Origin: Stenotrophomonas indicatrix
Lineage (GTDB): Bacteria; Pseudomonadota; Gammaproteobacteria; Xanthomonadales; Xanthomonadaceae
Assembly: GCF_002750975.1 (NCBI RefSeq)
Contig: NZ_PEJS01000001.1
Span: 2,604,001-2,668,000 of the forward strand
Direction: 5' to 3'
Length of the DNA: 64,000 nucleotides
Position numbers and translations under genes: made by a program. Under the pieces are notes generated by a model. The model was not told the origin of the DNA and did no database searches. It saw nothing but the letters and a program-made list of their open reading frames with translations. Shown in pieces: positions 27,881 to 36,436 of the stretch (its first letter is position 1; the number at the start of each line of letters is the position of its first letter).

Positions 27881-28444
27881 TCAGGGGGTGCCGGCGGCAG
27901 CCTGCTCCGGGCCAACCCAGGGGGTGATCGAAACCCGGATCTTCAGCCGGTTGCCCGGGTCTTCCGGCAGCCGTGAACGGTACTTGGTGCCCTTGTAGAC
28001 ATAGTCCACGTCATAGGCGATGGGGCGGCGGAACTCGCGTCCGACGGGCACGATACGACAGTCCCGGGTCAGCATCGGGCCCGTGTTGGCGGGCGCCGGG
28101 GCGGGGGCTTCGGCCGGCAGTTCCTCCAGCACCTCCTCGTCGCTGCGCTTGAACATCGAGCGAACCGAATCCCAGAGGCGGCCGATGCGGCCCTTGTCCT
28201 CCACCGGCTCCTCGCCGGTGACGTTGACCGGGGCCAGGGTACGGGTCGAGACCGGCTCGCAGTGCTCCTCGGTGCGGGTGGCACGCAGGGTCTGGAACAC
28301 CGGCTCCACGTTGAGCACCTGGGCGTAGTCGAACTTCACGTTCTCCACGATCACCACCCGGTTGCGCGGCTCGGCCTCCTGGGCCAGGACCACGGCGGGC
28401 AGCGCCGACAGGCAGGCCAGGGTCAGCAACGCGGTGGTTTTCAT
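27881..28444 (-). CDS. Secreted protein with UmoD/glycine-zipper-type flanking domains
   Basis: 187 residues. A signal peptide (TTALLTLACLSALPAVVLA) is followed by VENVKFDYAQVLNVEPVF and later by DCRIVPVGREFRRPIAYDVDY and SRLPEDPGNRLKIRVSITP. These N- and C-terminal blocks resemble outer-membrane glycine-zipper (2TM) proteins, but the zipper itself is absent; a charged, Ala/Pro-rich linker (about 80-120) takes its place. It stands alone, divergent from cysS. The function is unknown. Confidence 0.6.
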   Translation of the reverse strand: MKTTALLTLACLSALPAVVLAQEAEPRNRVVIVENVKFDYAQVLNVEPVFQTLRATRTEEHCEPVSTRTLAPVNVTGEEPVEDKGRIGRLWDSVRSMFKRSDEEVLEELPAEAPAPAPANTGPMLTRDCRIVPVGREFRRPIAYDVDYVYKGTKYRSRLPEDPGNRLKIRVSITPWVGPEQAAAGTP

Positions 28445-28631
28445 TGGCGAAGGGAGCAGGGACACGGCAATAGTGTAGGCAGTGGTGACCGCAAGGGGCT
28501 GAACATTACCCGTCCGCGCCGTTCCTGCCCACCCCACCCCGGCCGCCGGTGACGTCCACCGGTGGCAACGGTCCCCCCAAAGGGCCCCGACACGTTCTAA
28601 AATCACAGGCTTGTCCCCCAGTCACAGACCC

Positions 28632-30008
28632 ATGACCCTGCGCCTGCACAACAACCTGACTCGCCAGCTCGAACCGTTCACCCCGCTCGATCCGGCCTGT
28701 CCGACCCTGTATGTGTGCGGCCCGACGGTCTACAACTACGTACACATCGGCAACGCCCGTGGGCCGGTGGTGTTCGGGGTGCTGGCCGACCTGCTGCGTC
28801 GGCGCTTCGGTGCCCTGCGCTACGCCCGCAACATCACCGACGTGGACGACAAGATCAACACCGCCGCGCGCGAGCAGGACGTGCCGATCAGCACCATCAC
28901 CGACCGTTTCGCTGCTGCCTACCGTGAAGACATGGCCGCGCTGGGCGTGGTGCCGCCGGACATCGAGCCGGAAGTGACCGCGCACATGGCGCAGATCATC
29001 ACCATGATCGAGCAGCTGGTCAGCAGCGGGCATGCCTACGCCGCCGAGGGCCACGTGCTGTTCGCCGTCGGCAGTTTCGAGGGCTACGGCAAGCTGTCGC
29101 GCCGCGATCCGGACGAGATGCTGGCCGGCGCCCGGGTCGAGGTCGCTCCCTACAAGCGCGCCCCCGGCGACTTCGTGCTGTGGAAGCCGTCCAGCGACGA
29201 CCTGCCGGGCTGGGAATCGCCCTGGGGCCGCGGCCGTCCGGGCTGGCACATCGAATGCTCGGCGATGGCCGCCGCGCACCTGGGCGAGACCATCGACATC
29301 CATGCCGGCGGCGTCGACCTGCAGTTCCCGCACCACGAAAACGAGATCGCACAGAGCGAGTGCGCGCACGGCGGCAAGGTGTTCGCGCGCTTCTGGCTGC
29401 ACAACGGCATGCTCAACTTCGGCGGCGCCAAGATGAGCAAGTCGATCGGCAACATCGAGCGCGTCCACGACCTGGTGCGCAGGCATGCCCCCGAGGCGCT
29501 GCGCCTGGCGTTGCTGTCGGCCCACTACCGGCAGCCGCTGGACTGGTCCGATGCGCTGATCGAACAGTCCGGCCGCACCCTCGACCGCCTGTACGGCACC
29601 CTGCGCGAGCTGGCCGACGTTGCCGCCACCGCGGTGATCCCGGCAGAGATCGAAGCGGCATTGGATGACGATCTCAACACGCCGCAGGCGCTGGCCGAAG
29701 TGGCCCGTATCGCCGGTGAAGCGCGCCGCGCCACCGATCCTGGCGAACGCGCACGGTTGAAGAGTGAACTGCTTGGCGCCGGCCTCGCCCTGGGCCTGCT
29801 GCAGGCCGATCCGGCGCAATGGTTCGGCAACGCCGCCGGCGACAGCGACGACGATGCGCGTATCCAGGGCCTGATCGACGAACGCGCGGCAGCCAAGCAG
29901 GCACGTGACTTCGCCCGTTCCGACGCCATCCGCGACCAGCTGGCCGCCGAAGGCATCGTGCTGGAAGACACCCCGCAGGGCGTGCGCTGGTCGCGCAAGC
30001 GCGGCTGA
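28632..30008 (+). CDS. cysS: Cysteinyl-tRNA synthetase
   Basis: 458 residues from ATG 28632. Class I signature [16 protein letters not shown], zinc-site residues in [14 protein letters not shown] and [12 protein letters not shown], and KMSKS in [11 protein letters not shown]. Charges tRNA-Cys. The protein is of normal length. It heads a three-gene plus-strand run with sufE and an MFS gene. Confidence 0.96.
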   Translation: MTLRLHNNLTRQLEPFTPLDPACPTLYVCGPTVYNYVHIGNARGPVVFGVLADLLRRRFGALRYARNITDVDDKINTAAREQDVPISTITDRFAAAYREDMAALGVVPPDIEPEVTAHMAQIITMIEQLVSSGHAYAAEGHVLFAVGSFEGYGKLSRRDPDEMLAGARVEVAPYKRAPGDFVLWKPSSDDLPGWESPWGRGRPGWHIECSAMAAAHLGETIDIHAGGVDLQFPHHENEIAQSECAHGGKVFARFWLHNGMLNFGGAKMSKSIGNIERVHDLVRRHAPEALRLALLSAHYRQPLDWSDALIEQSGRTLDRLYGTLRELADVAATAVIPAEIEAALDDDLNTPQALAEVARIAGEARRATDPGERARLKSELLGAGLALGLLQADPAQWFGNAAGDSDDDARIQGLIDERAAAKQARDFARSDAIRDQLAAEGIVLEDTPQGVRWSRKRG

Positions 30009-30063
30009 CCTGCCCTGCCCCGTGGCCGGTCCGCCGGCCACGCTCCCTACTGTAGAGACTGTT

Positions 30064-30516
30064 GTGATCGACTCCCCGTTCCCGCTTGAACCCACCGCCG
30101 CCGAGGCACAGACGGCCATCGCCGAGGAATTCGGTTTCTTCGGCGACTGGTCCGAGCGCTACCAGTACCTGATCGACCTCGGCCGCAAGCTGCCCGCCTT
30201 CCCGGACGCGTGGAAGACCGAAGAGCACCGCCTGCTCGGTTGCCAGTCGATGGTCTGGATCGTGCCGGAAGGCAACGCGCAGTCGCTGCGCTTCCACGCC
30301 ATCAGCGATTCGGCCATCGTTTCCGGCCTGATCTTCCTGGCGCTGCGCGTGTACTCCGGGCGCAGCGCGCAGGAGATCCTGGCCACCGAACCCAGCTATA
30401 TCCAGGACATCGGTCTGGCCCGCCACCTGTCGCCGACCCGCAGCAACGGCGTGGCGGCGATGCTGGCGTTCATCCGCGAGACCGCGCAGGCCCAGCTGCA
30501 GCGCGATCCGTCGTGA
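30064..30516 (+). CDS. sufE: SufE family sulfur acceptor
   Basis: 150 residues from GTG 30064. The acceptor cysteine is in HRLLGCQSMVW, and SDSAIVSGLIFLALRVYSGRSAQEIL and LSPTRSNGVAAML are typical SufE segments. It takes persulfide sulfur from a cysteine desulfurase for Fe-S assembly. No suf partners are nearby. Its stop overlaps the start of the next gene. Confidence 0.88.
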   Translation: MIDSPFPLEPTAAEAQTAIAEEFGFFGDWSERYQYLIDLGRKLPAFPDAWKTEEHRLLGCQSMVWIVPEGNAQSLRFHAISDSAIVSGLIFLALRVYSGRSAQEILATEPSYIQDIGLARHLSPTRSNGVAAMLAFIRETAQAQLQRDPS

Positions 30517-31760
30517 GCGAGCCCGCCACGGCCGAAGACACCGCGCTGGGCCTGCTGTCCCGACCCGGTTTCGCCAGGCTGCTGGCGTATCGCATCTTCG
30601 CGATGCTGTCCTACCAGGTGGTCGCGGTCACCGTCGGTTGGCACATCTACGAAGTCACCCGCAATCCGTTCTCGCTGGGCCTGATCGGCCTGGCCGAGGT
30701 GCTGCCGTTCTTCTGCGTGGCCCCGTTCGCCGGTTATCTGGTGGATCATCTGCCGCGCCGCAAGCTGGGCATGGTCGCCTGTTCCGGCCTGGTCGCCACT
30801 GCGCTGGTGCTGACCAGCGTGGCCAAGGGCTGGCTGCCGGTTGAGGGCGTGTGGCCGATCTATGCGGCGATCGCACTGACCGGCATGGTCCGCGCCTTCC
30901 TGTCGCCGATCTACAACGCACTGTTCGCCCGGGTGTTGGCACGCGAGCACTTCGCCCGTGGCGCCGGCCTTGGCGCCGTGGTGTTCCAGGCCGGCATGAT
31001 CGCCGGCCCGGCACTGGGTGGCGTGCTGGTCGGCTTCGGTGGCAAGGGCCTGTCCTATGCGGTGGCCACGGCCTTCGCGCTGGTGGCGATGGGCTGCCTG
31101 GCCACGCTGAAGGTGGAAGAGCCGGTGCATGCCGGCCCAGCCGCCCCGATCTTCAAGAGCATTGCCGAAGGCGCGCGCTTCGTGGTCGGCAACCGGATCA
31201 TGGTCGGCGCCATGGCGCTGGACATGTTCTCGGTACTGCTGGGCGGTGTGGTGGCGATGCTGCCGGCGTTCCTGCACGAGATCCTGCATCACGGCCCGGA
31301 GGGCTTGGGCATCCTGCGCGCGGCGCCGGCACTGGGTTCGGTGTGCGTGGGCCTGTGGCTGGCGCGCCACCCCCTGCACCGCAATGCCGGTCGGGTGCTG
31401 CTGTTCGCGGTCGCCGGCTTCGGCCTGTGCGTGATCGGCTTCGGCCTGTCCCAGCACTTCTGGCTGTCGGCGTTGATCCTGCTGTTCTACGGCGCCTTCG
31501 ACGGCGTGTCGGTGGTGATCCGCTCCACCATCCTGCAGCTGGCCACGCCGGAAGAGATGCGCGGCCGGGTATCGTCTATCAACGGCATCTTCATCAGTTC
31601 GTCCAACGAACTGGGCGCGTTCTATGCCGGCACCATGGCCAAGGTGCTGGGGCTGGTACCGGCGGTGGTACTGGGCGGATTCGCGGTGCTGAGCGTGGCC
31701 GGGGTCACTGCATGGAAGAACCCGACGCTGCGGAAATTGAATCTGCGCGATCTGCAATAG
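30513..31760 (+). CDS. MFS transporter, EntS-like
   Basis: 415 residues from GTG 30513, overlapping the sufE stop by four bases (GTGA). About twelve membrane helices; VGWHIYEVTRNPFSLGLIGLAE and LVDHLPRRKLGMV (loop 2-3) fit the MFS_3/EntS exporter group. The substrate is unknown. The gene ends at composite C. Confidence 0.78.
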   Translation: MSEPATAEDTALGLLSRPGFARLLAYRIFAMLSYQVVAVTVGWHIYEVTRNPFSLGLIGLAEVLPFFCVAPFAGYLVDHLPRRKLGMVACSGLVATALVLTSVAKGWLPVEGVWPIYAAIALTGMVRAFLSPIYNALFARVLAREHFARGAGLGAVVFQAGMIAGPALGGVLVGFGGKGLSYAVATAFALVAMGCLATLKVEEPVHAGPAAPIFKSIAEGARFVVGNRIMVGAMALDMFSVLLGGVVAMLPAFLHEILHHGPEGLGILRAAPALGSVCVGLWLARHPLHRNAGRVLLFAVAGFGLCVIGFGLSQHFWLSALILLFYGAFDGVSVVIRSTILQLATPEEMRGRVSSINGIFISSSNELGAFYAGTMAKVLGLVPAVVLGGFAVLSVAGVTAWKNPTLRKLNLRDLQ

Positions 31761-31836
31761 AGCGGATTTCCGTGCGCACACGCGCCGGTAGCGCCGGGCC
31801 ATGCCCGGCGGGCGCTTTCCGCGACCGCGGCGGGGT

Positions 31837-32025
31837 GTCACTTTCTTTGCGCGCGCAAAGAAAGTAACCAAAGAAACGCGCCGCCATCCGCGAGCCGGTG
31901 CTGCGCACCGGTGCCCTGCGCTCCTCGGTGAATCAGGGGACGGCACCGAACTCGCTGCGCTCAAACAGCGGCGCCTCTTCGCCCCTGATTCCCCTGCGGT
32001 GCTCGGCTCGCTACAAGGCGGACCC
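31837..32025 (+). ncRNA. ~190-nt structured repeat, copy C1 (family 2)
   Basis: It starts GTCACTTTCTTTGC, where a 10-bp hairpin is formed with GCAAAGAAAG. Then come the conserved GTAACCAAAGAAA, a CCGGTGC-TGC-GCACCGG hairpin, and a long-range stem AATCAGGGG/CCCCTGATT enclosing the constant segment AACTCGCTGCGCTCA. It ends CTCGGCTCGCTACAAGGCG. Two further copies lie at 46173-46628. The frame that yields VTFFARAKKVTKE is a by-product of the repeat. Confidence 0.55.
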
Positions 32026-32188
32026 AACAGCCGCGAGCATACGCATGGCCGCTCCTGGTAGAGCCAAGCCATGCTTAGCTGCTCTTGCTCTTGCTCTTGT
32101 TCTTGTTCTTGCTCTTCCCTACCCGCCGGCTTCGGCCTGAGCCGAGCGTGGGCTCGGCTCTACAGCGGCCGCACTCGGGAACTGTCTG

Positions 32189-32294
32189 GAGCGGGCGGGT
32201 CACCCGGGCCAGGACCGTTCGCGCCATGGATGGCGCGGCCGAGCCCCCAGGGATGGGTTTACGGCGTGTCCTGGCCCGGGTGACCCGCCCGCTC
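32189..32294 (+). ncRNA. Twin-GGA structured element C (candidate RNA family)
   Basis: 27-bp perfect outer stem (32189-32215 with 32268-32294), different in sequence from the A and B stems, around a core of again exactly 52 nt. Hairpin 1 is GCGCC-ATGGAT-GGCGC with outer pairs C-G and U-G; hairpin 2 is CCC-AGGGAT-GGG. Both loops keep A-N-G-G-A-Y. This is the most diverged copy and therefore the most informative for covariation. Confidence 0.55.
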
Positions 32295-32344
32295 GCTCAC
32301 GGAACAACCAAGGCGCCGCTCTACGCAGCCAACCATCACCCAAC

Positions 32345-32372
32345 AAAAAACCCGGCCGAAGCCGGGCTTTTT
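32345..32372 (-). terminator. Terminator of the dksA2-like gene
   Basis: CCCGGC-CGAA-GCCGGG stem flanked by A-run and T-run, so it can act in both directions; it lies 25 bp beyond the stop of the minus-strand gene. Confidence 0.8.
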
Positions 32373-32396
32373 GCATGACATCACAACGAACCGGAA

Positions 32397-33617
32397 TCAG
32401 TCGCCCTGCTGCTTCTGCAGGTGCTCCCAACGCTCCTGGGCGTCGATGGTGCGCTCGGCGGTCAAGCGCGCTTCAAGGCGCTCCAGGCCGATCTCTTCAC
32501 CGGTGTCCACGCAGTACCCGTAATCGCCTGCTTCCAGGCGCTTGAGGGTGCTGTCGATCTTGCCGATCAGCTTGCGGTAACGGTCACGGGTGCGCAGCTC
32601 CAGCGAGTTCTCGGTTTCGCGGGTCGCGCGCTCGGCTTCATCGCCGATGTCACGCACTTCCTCACGCAGGTTCTCGATGGTCTGCTTGGACTCTTCCACC
32701 AGGTCGGCGCGCCAGTTCTGCAGGCGCTGACGGAAGTACTCCTGCTGCAGCGGGCTCATGTACTCCTCGTCCGAGGCCGGCTTGTAGCCTGCCGGCAGGA
32801 TCGGGCGGCCAGTGGCCTCGTCGGTCTTGTATTCGACGACCTTGTACTTGCTGCGCGGCGCAGGTGCCGTCGAACGGGCGGCAACGGCCACGGCGACCTT
32901 GCCCACGGGGCGGGTCACGGTCTTCGGAGCGGAATCGGATTTCACGGCGGTTTTGGCAGGCGATTTCGAAACGGGCACGGGATTCTTGGATTGCGGGGCG
33001 GTCGATGCTGCAGAAGCGGCGGCCGGGGCCGGCTTGGGGGCCGGTTTGGCTGCCGCCACTGCCGCGGTCTTGGCCGGGACAGACTTGGCCGGGGCCGGCT
33101 TCGCAGCTGGCTTCGGTGCGGACTTCACTACAGGGGCCGGCGTCGGCTTGGCAGCCGGCGGGGCGACATTCTTGGCAACCTTCTTGGCCGGTGCCGGCTT
33201 GGCAGGCGCCACCTTCTTTGCTGCCGGCTTGGCAGCAGGCGCGGCGGCAACCTTCTTCACCACTGCCTTCGGCGTTGGCTTGGCTGCTGCCTTCTTCGGT
33301 GCCGGCTTGGCAGCGGCCTTCTTCACCGGCGCAGCCTTGCTGGCAACCTTCTTCACCACCGGCGCCTTCTTGCTGGCAGCGGCAGGTTTGGCCTTGACCG
33401 GCGCAGCGGGCTTCTTCGCCACTGCCGGCTTGCCGGATTTCACCGGCGCTTTCTTTGCGGTGGCCTTCCTGGCCGCCGGCTGTGAGGATGCCGCCTTGGT
33501 CGCCGGCTTGCTGGCCGGCTTCTTGGCAACGGGCTTGGCCGCCAACTTCTTCACAACAGGCTTGGCGGTTTTCTTGGCGGCCTTGACGGCCTTCTTTGCA
33601 GTTTTTTTAGCAGCCAC
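32397..33617 (-). CDS. DksA2-type RNA polymerase-binding protein with a long histone-H1-like N-terminal tail
   Basis: 406 residues from GTG 33617 (AAGGAAGAG upstream). Residues 1 to ~265 are almost only Lys, Ala, Pro and Val (AAKKTAKKAVKAAKKTAK...), like histone H1 tails. The C-terminal ~140 residues are a DksA coiled-coil domain. The tip motif DxxDxA is present (DIGDEA). The zinc finger is replaced by C-x2-T-x17-T-x2-A (CVDT...TIDA), the signature of zinc-independent DksA2 of Pseudomonas aeruginosa. Expected role: modulation of RNA polymerase with ppGpp; the tail may bind nucleic acid. Confidence 0.85.
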   Translation of the reverse strand: MAAKKTAKKAVKAAKKTAKPVVKKLAAKPVAKKPASKPATKAASSQPAARKATAKKAPVKSGKPAVAKKPAAPVKAKPAAASKKAPVVKKVASKAAPVKKAAAKPAPKKAAAKPTPKAVVKKVAAAPAAKPAAKKVAPAKPAPAKKVAKNVAPPAAKPTPAPVVKSAPKPAAKPAPAKSVPAKTAAVAAAKPAPKPAPAAASAASTAPQSKNPVPVSKSPAKTAVKSDSAPKTVTRPVGKVAVAVAARSTAPAPRSKYKVVEYKTDEATGRPILPAGYKPASDEEYMSPLQQEYFRQRLQNWRADLVEESKQTIENLREEVRDIGDEAERATRETENSLELRTRDRYRKLIGKIDSTLKRLEAGDYGYCVDTGEEIGLERLEARLTAERTIDAQERWEHLQKQQGD

Positions 33618-33890
33618 GAAACGCTCTTCCTTGGATTCCCCGGGGCCCGGGAAAGCGGGCCTTTATAGCCTACCCGACCCGCAGCAGCAACCTTGGGGGC
33701 CCGCTCCATTCAGTCCAGGAGTCAACGGGTCCAAGGTGCGGTCCGACGAACACGGACCGCCTTGCGCGGTACGGAACCTGTCCGGCACCTGGAGGGGTGC
33801 CGCTAGCGGTCGCAGGCCATCTACGACATGCGACCAACGGCCCATCCTGCACAAATGCGGCCTTCATGCCAACTGGCTTAAGATGACTGC
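33618..33890. other. Divergent region between the dksA2-like gene and yidD
   Basis: A hairpin AAGG-N-GCGGTCCG / CGGACCGCCTT lies around 33724-33755 and a GGCACC-TGGAGG-GGTGCC hairpin at 33784-33801. TAAGAT (33879-33884) 6 bases before the yidD GTG is a probable -10 giving a leaderless yidD mRNA. Confidence 0.4.
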
Positions 33891-34145
33891 GTGATCTCGC
33901 GCCTGCTCATCGCCGTGCTGCGCTTCTACAAGCGCTTCATCAGCCCGCTGCTGGGGCCTCGCTGCCGTTTCGTGCCGAGCTGCTCTGAATACGCCATGGA
34001 TGCCATCTCCCGGCACGGCCCGCTGCGCGGCAGCTGGCTGGCGGCGCGACGGCTGGGCCGCTGCCATCCGTTCCATCCCGGCGGCTTCGATCCAGTGCCC
34101 GAATCTCCCAACGCCCCTTCTTGCCGTTGCACAGGAAAACACTGA
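33891..34145 (+). CDS. yidD: Membrane protein insertion efficiency factor YidD
   Basis: 84 residues from GTG 33891. YidD signature: [20 protein letters not shown] followed by EYA, then [14 protein letters not shown], with an amphipathic N-terminus. The protein assists YidC-dependent membrane insertion. It is usually found between rnpA and yidC; here it sits next to a dihydroorotase gene. Confidence 0.93.
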   Translation: MISRLLIAVLRFYKRFISPLLGPRCRFVPSCSEYAMDAISRHGPLRGSWLAARRLGRCHPFHPGGFDPVPESPNAPSCRCTGKH

Positions 34146-34146
34146 C

Positions 34147-35493
34147 ATGTCCTCCACGCTCATCACCAATGCCCGCCTGGTCAACGAAGGCCGCACCTTC
34201 GAAGGCGACCTGCGTATCGAGAACGACCGCATCGCGCAGATCGGCAAGGGTTTGACTCCGCGTGATGGCGAACAGGTGGTGGATGCGGCCGGGCGCTGGC
34301 TGCTGCCCGGGATGATCGACGACCAGGTGCACTTCCGCGAACCCGGCCTGACCCACAAGGGTGACATCGCCAGCGAATCGGCCGCGGCCGTGGCCGGTGG
34401 CCTGACCAGCTTCATGGACATGCCCAACACCAACCCGCCGACCCTGGATTCGACCATCCTGGAAGCCAAGTACGAGCTGGCGCGCGGCCGTGCCTGGGCC
34501 AACTACGGTTTCTACCACGGTGCCAGCAACGACAACCTCGACGCCATCCGTGCGCTCGATCCGAAGAAGGCGCCGGGCGTGAAGGTGTTCATGGGCGCGT
34601 CCACCGGCAACATGCTGGTCGACAACCCCGAAACCCTGGACGCGATCTTCCGCGAGTGCCCCACCCCGATCATCACGCACTGCGAAGACACGCCGATGAT
34701 CGATGCCAACCTGAAAGCATTCCAGGAAAAGTACGGCGACGCACTGACCCCGGAGATGCACCCGGACATCCGTTCGCGCGAAGCCTGCATCAAGTCGACG
34801 CGGCTGGCCATGTCGCTGGCGCGCAAGCACGGCACCCGCCTGCACGTGCTGCACATCTCCACCGCCGACGAACTGGCGCTGTTCGAGAAGGGCCCGCTGA
34901 TCCGCGCCGACGGCAGCCGCAAGCAGATCACCGCCGAGACCTGCGTGCACTTCCTGCACTTCGCCCGTCCGGATTATGCGACCAAGGCCAACCTGATCAA
35001 GTGCAATCCGGCGATCAAGGACGTGGCCGATCGCGAGGCGATCACGGCCGCGTTGGCTGACGACGTGCTGGACGTGCTGGCCACCGACCACGCCCCGCAT
35101 ACCTGGGAAGAGAAGCAGAAGCCCTATGCGCAGGCGCCGTCCGGCCTGCCGCTGGTGCAGTACGCGCTGGTCGCCGCACTGGAACGCGTGCACGAAGGCA
35201 AGCTGACCCGCGAGCAGGTCGTGCAGAAATTCGCCCATGCCCCAGCCCAGTTGTTCGATGTGGAAGAGCGAGGCTTCCTGCGCGAAGGTTACTTTGCCGA
35301 CCTGGTGCTGGTGGAAGATGTGCCGTTCACGGTCAAGCGCGAGGACGTGCTGTCCAAGTGCGGCTGGTCGCCGTTCGAGGGCACAACGTTCCGTTCGCGC
35401 GTGGCGTCCACCTGGGTCAACGGCCAGCTGGTGTGGGACGGCAGCACGCTGGTGGGCAAGCCCGCCGGCCAGCGCATGACCTACGACCGCTGA
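34147..35493 (+). CDS. pyrC: Dihydroorotase (class I, AllB-like)
   Basis: 448 residues from ATG 34147. Amidohydrolase with DDQVHFREPGLTHKGD, MDMPNTNPP, GVKVFMGASTGNM, THCEDTPMI, LHVLHISTADEL and ATDHAPH, giving the metal ligands and carbamylated lysine region. It catalyses ring closure of carbamoyl aspartate in pyrimidine synthesis. It begins 1 base after the yidD stop and overlaps the next start by one base. Confidence 0.88.
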   Translation: MSSTLITNARLVNEGRTFEGDLRIENDRIAQIGKGLTPRDGEQVVDAAGRWLLPGMIDDQVHFREPGLTHKGDIASESAAAVAGGLTSFMDMPNTNPPTLDSTILEAKYELARGRAWANYGFYHGASNDNLDAIRALDPKKAPGVKVFMGASTGNMLVDNPETLDAIFRECPTPIITHCEDTPMIDANLKAFQEKYGDALTPEMHPDIRSREACIKSTRLAMSLARKHGTRLHVLHISTADELALFEKGPLIRADGSRKQITAETCVHFLHFARPDYATKANLIKCNPAIKDVADREAITAALADDVLDVLATDHAPHTWEEKQKPYAQAPSGLPLVQYALVAALERVHEGKLTREQVVQKFAHAPAQLFDVEERGFLREGYFADLVLVEDVPFTVKREDVLSKCGWSPFEGTTFRSRVASTWVNGQLVWDGSTLVGKPAGQRMTYDR

Positions 35494-36341
35494 TGCGTCC
35501 GGCACTCATGTTCGCGGCGCTGCTGCTGGCAGCGCCCCTGCTCTCCGCACCCGCAGCCCAGGCACAGGACGGCATCGGCAACCTGATCGACAGCCGCGTG
35601 GTGTTCCCGGCCAGCGCGTCGCAGGGCGCGCTGGTGATAGGCAAGGTTCCCGCCGGCAGCAGCGTGCGCTATGCAGGCCGCGACCTGCGCGTGAGCAGCT
35701 ACGGCAGCGTGGTGTTCGGCATCGGTCGCGATGAGAAGGGCCCGCTGCAGGTGCAGATCCGCCGACCGGATGGCAGCAGCGAGACGGCCGCCATCGCCGT
35801 GACCACGCGCGACTGGCCGACCGAGCGGGTGAACGGCGTACCGCCGAAGACGGTCAATCCGCCGCCGGCCATCGCCGAGCGGATCAAGCGCGAACAGGCG
35901 CAGGTCACCGCTGCGCGTGCGCGCGACGACAACCGCACCGATTTCACCCAGACCTTCATCTGGCCGGTGCAGGGCCGCATCAGCGGCCGCTTCGGCAACG
36001 CCCGCGTGTACAACGGCCAGCCCGGTGCCGGCCACTCCGGCATGGACATCGCCGTGCCGACCGGCACCCCGGTGAAGGCACCGGCGGCCGGTGTGGTGAC
36101 GTTCGCCGGGCCGGACCTGTACCTGACCGGTGGCACGCTGCTGCTCGACCACGGCTTCGGCGTCAGTTCGAACTTCCTGCACCTGTCGCGCATCGACGTA
36201 AAGGTCGGTGATCGCGTCGAACAGGGCCAGGTGATCGCCGCCGTCGGCGCCACCGGCCGCGCTACCGGGCCGCACCTGCACTGGGGCATGAACTGGTTCG
36301 ACACCCGCATCGATCCGCTGCTGGTGCTGGAGCGGAAATAA
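35493..36341 (+). CDS. M23 family metallopeptidase
   Basis: 282 residues; ATG overlaps the dihydroorotase stop (TGATG). Signal peptide (LLLAAPLLSAPAAQA), a beta-rich N-terminal region, and a LytM domain from about 155: GRFGNARVYNG, HSGMDIAVPTGTPVKAP (zinc His and Asp), GPHLHWGMNW (catalytic and zinc His). Probably a periplasmic peptidoglycan endopeptidase. It is followed by a SMAG pair. Confidence 0.88.
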   Translation: MRPALMFAALLLAAPLLSAPAAQAQDGIGNLIDSRVVFPASASQGALVIGKVPAGSSVRYAGRDLRVSSYGSVVFGIGRDEKGPLQVQIRRPDGSSETAAIAVTTRDWPTERVNGVPPKTVNPPPAIAERIKREQAQVTAARARDDNRTDFTQTFIWPVQGRISGRFGNARVYNGQPGAGHSGMDIAVPTGTPVKAPAAGVVTFAGPDLYLTGGTLLLDHGFGVSSNFLHLSRIDVKVGDRVEQGQVIAAVGATGRATGPHLHWGMNWFDTRIDPLLVLERK

Positions 36342-36357
36342 CGCATGCGGGCTCCCC

Positions 36358-36418
36358 GCCGGGCATGGCCCGGCGCTACCCGATCATCATGCACGGTAGC
36401 GCCGGGCCACGCCCGGCG
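36358..36418. repeat. SMAG-like dimer in a tail-to-tail gap
   Basis: Two facing units (36358-36380 ending CTACC, and 36396-36418 starting GTAG) separate the convergent M23 peptidase and squalene synthase-like genes. Confidence 0.8.
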
Positions 36419-36436
36419 AGCGCAGCGGCCGATGGT

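Larger units (their letters stand above)
31761..32344. repeat. Composite repeat C in the MFS/dksA2 tail-to-tail gap
   Basis: Order: SMAG-like unit (31788-31811), one copy of the ~190-nt CTTTCTTTGC family (31837-32025), a SMAG-like unit (32058-32082), a (CTTGCT/CTTGTT)n run (32080-32117), a SMAG-like unit ending in CTAC (32140-32163), then twin-GGA element C (32189-32294). Both structured families occur together here. No credible gene. Confidence 0.85.

Noticed and set aside
33784-33801. GGCACC-TGGAGG-GGTGCC hairpin as another RsmA site
   Set aside because: It has GGA in the loop but not ANGGA, occurs once, and would lie upstream of the predicted yidD transcription start.
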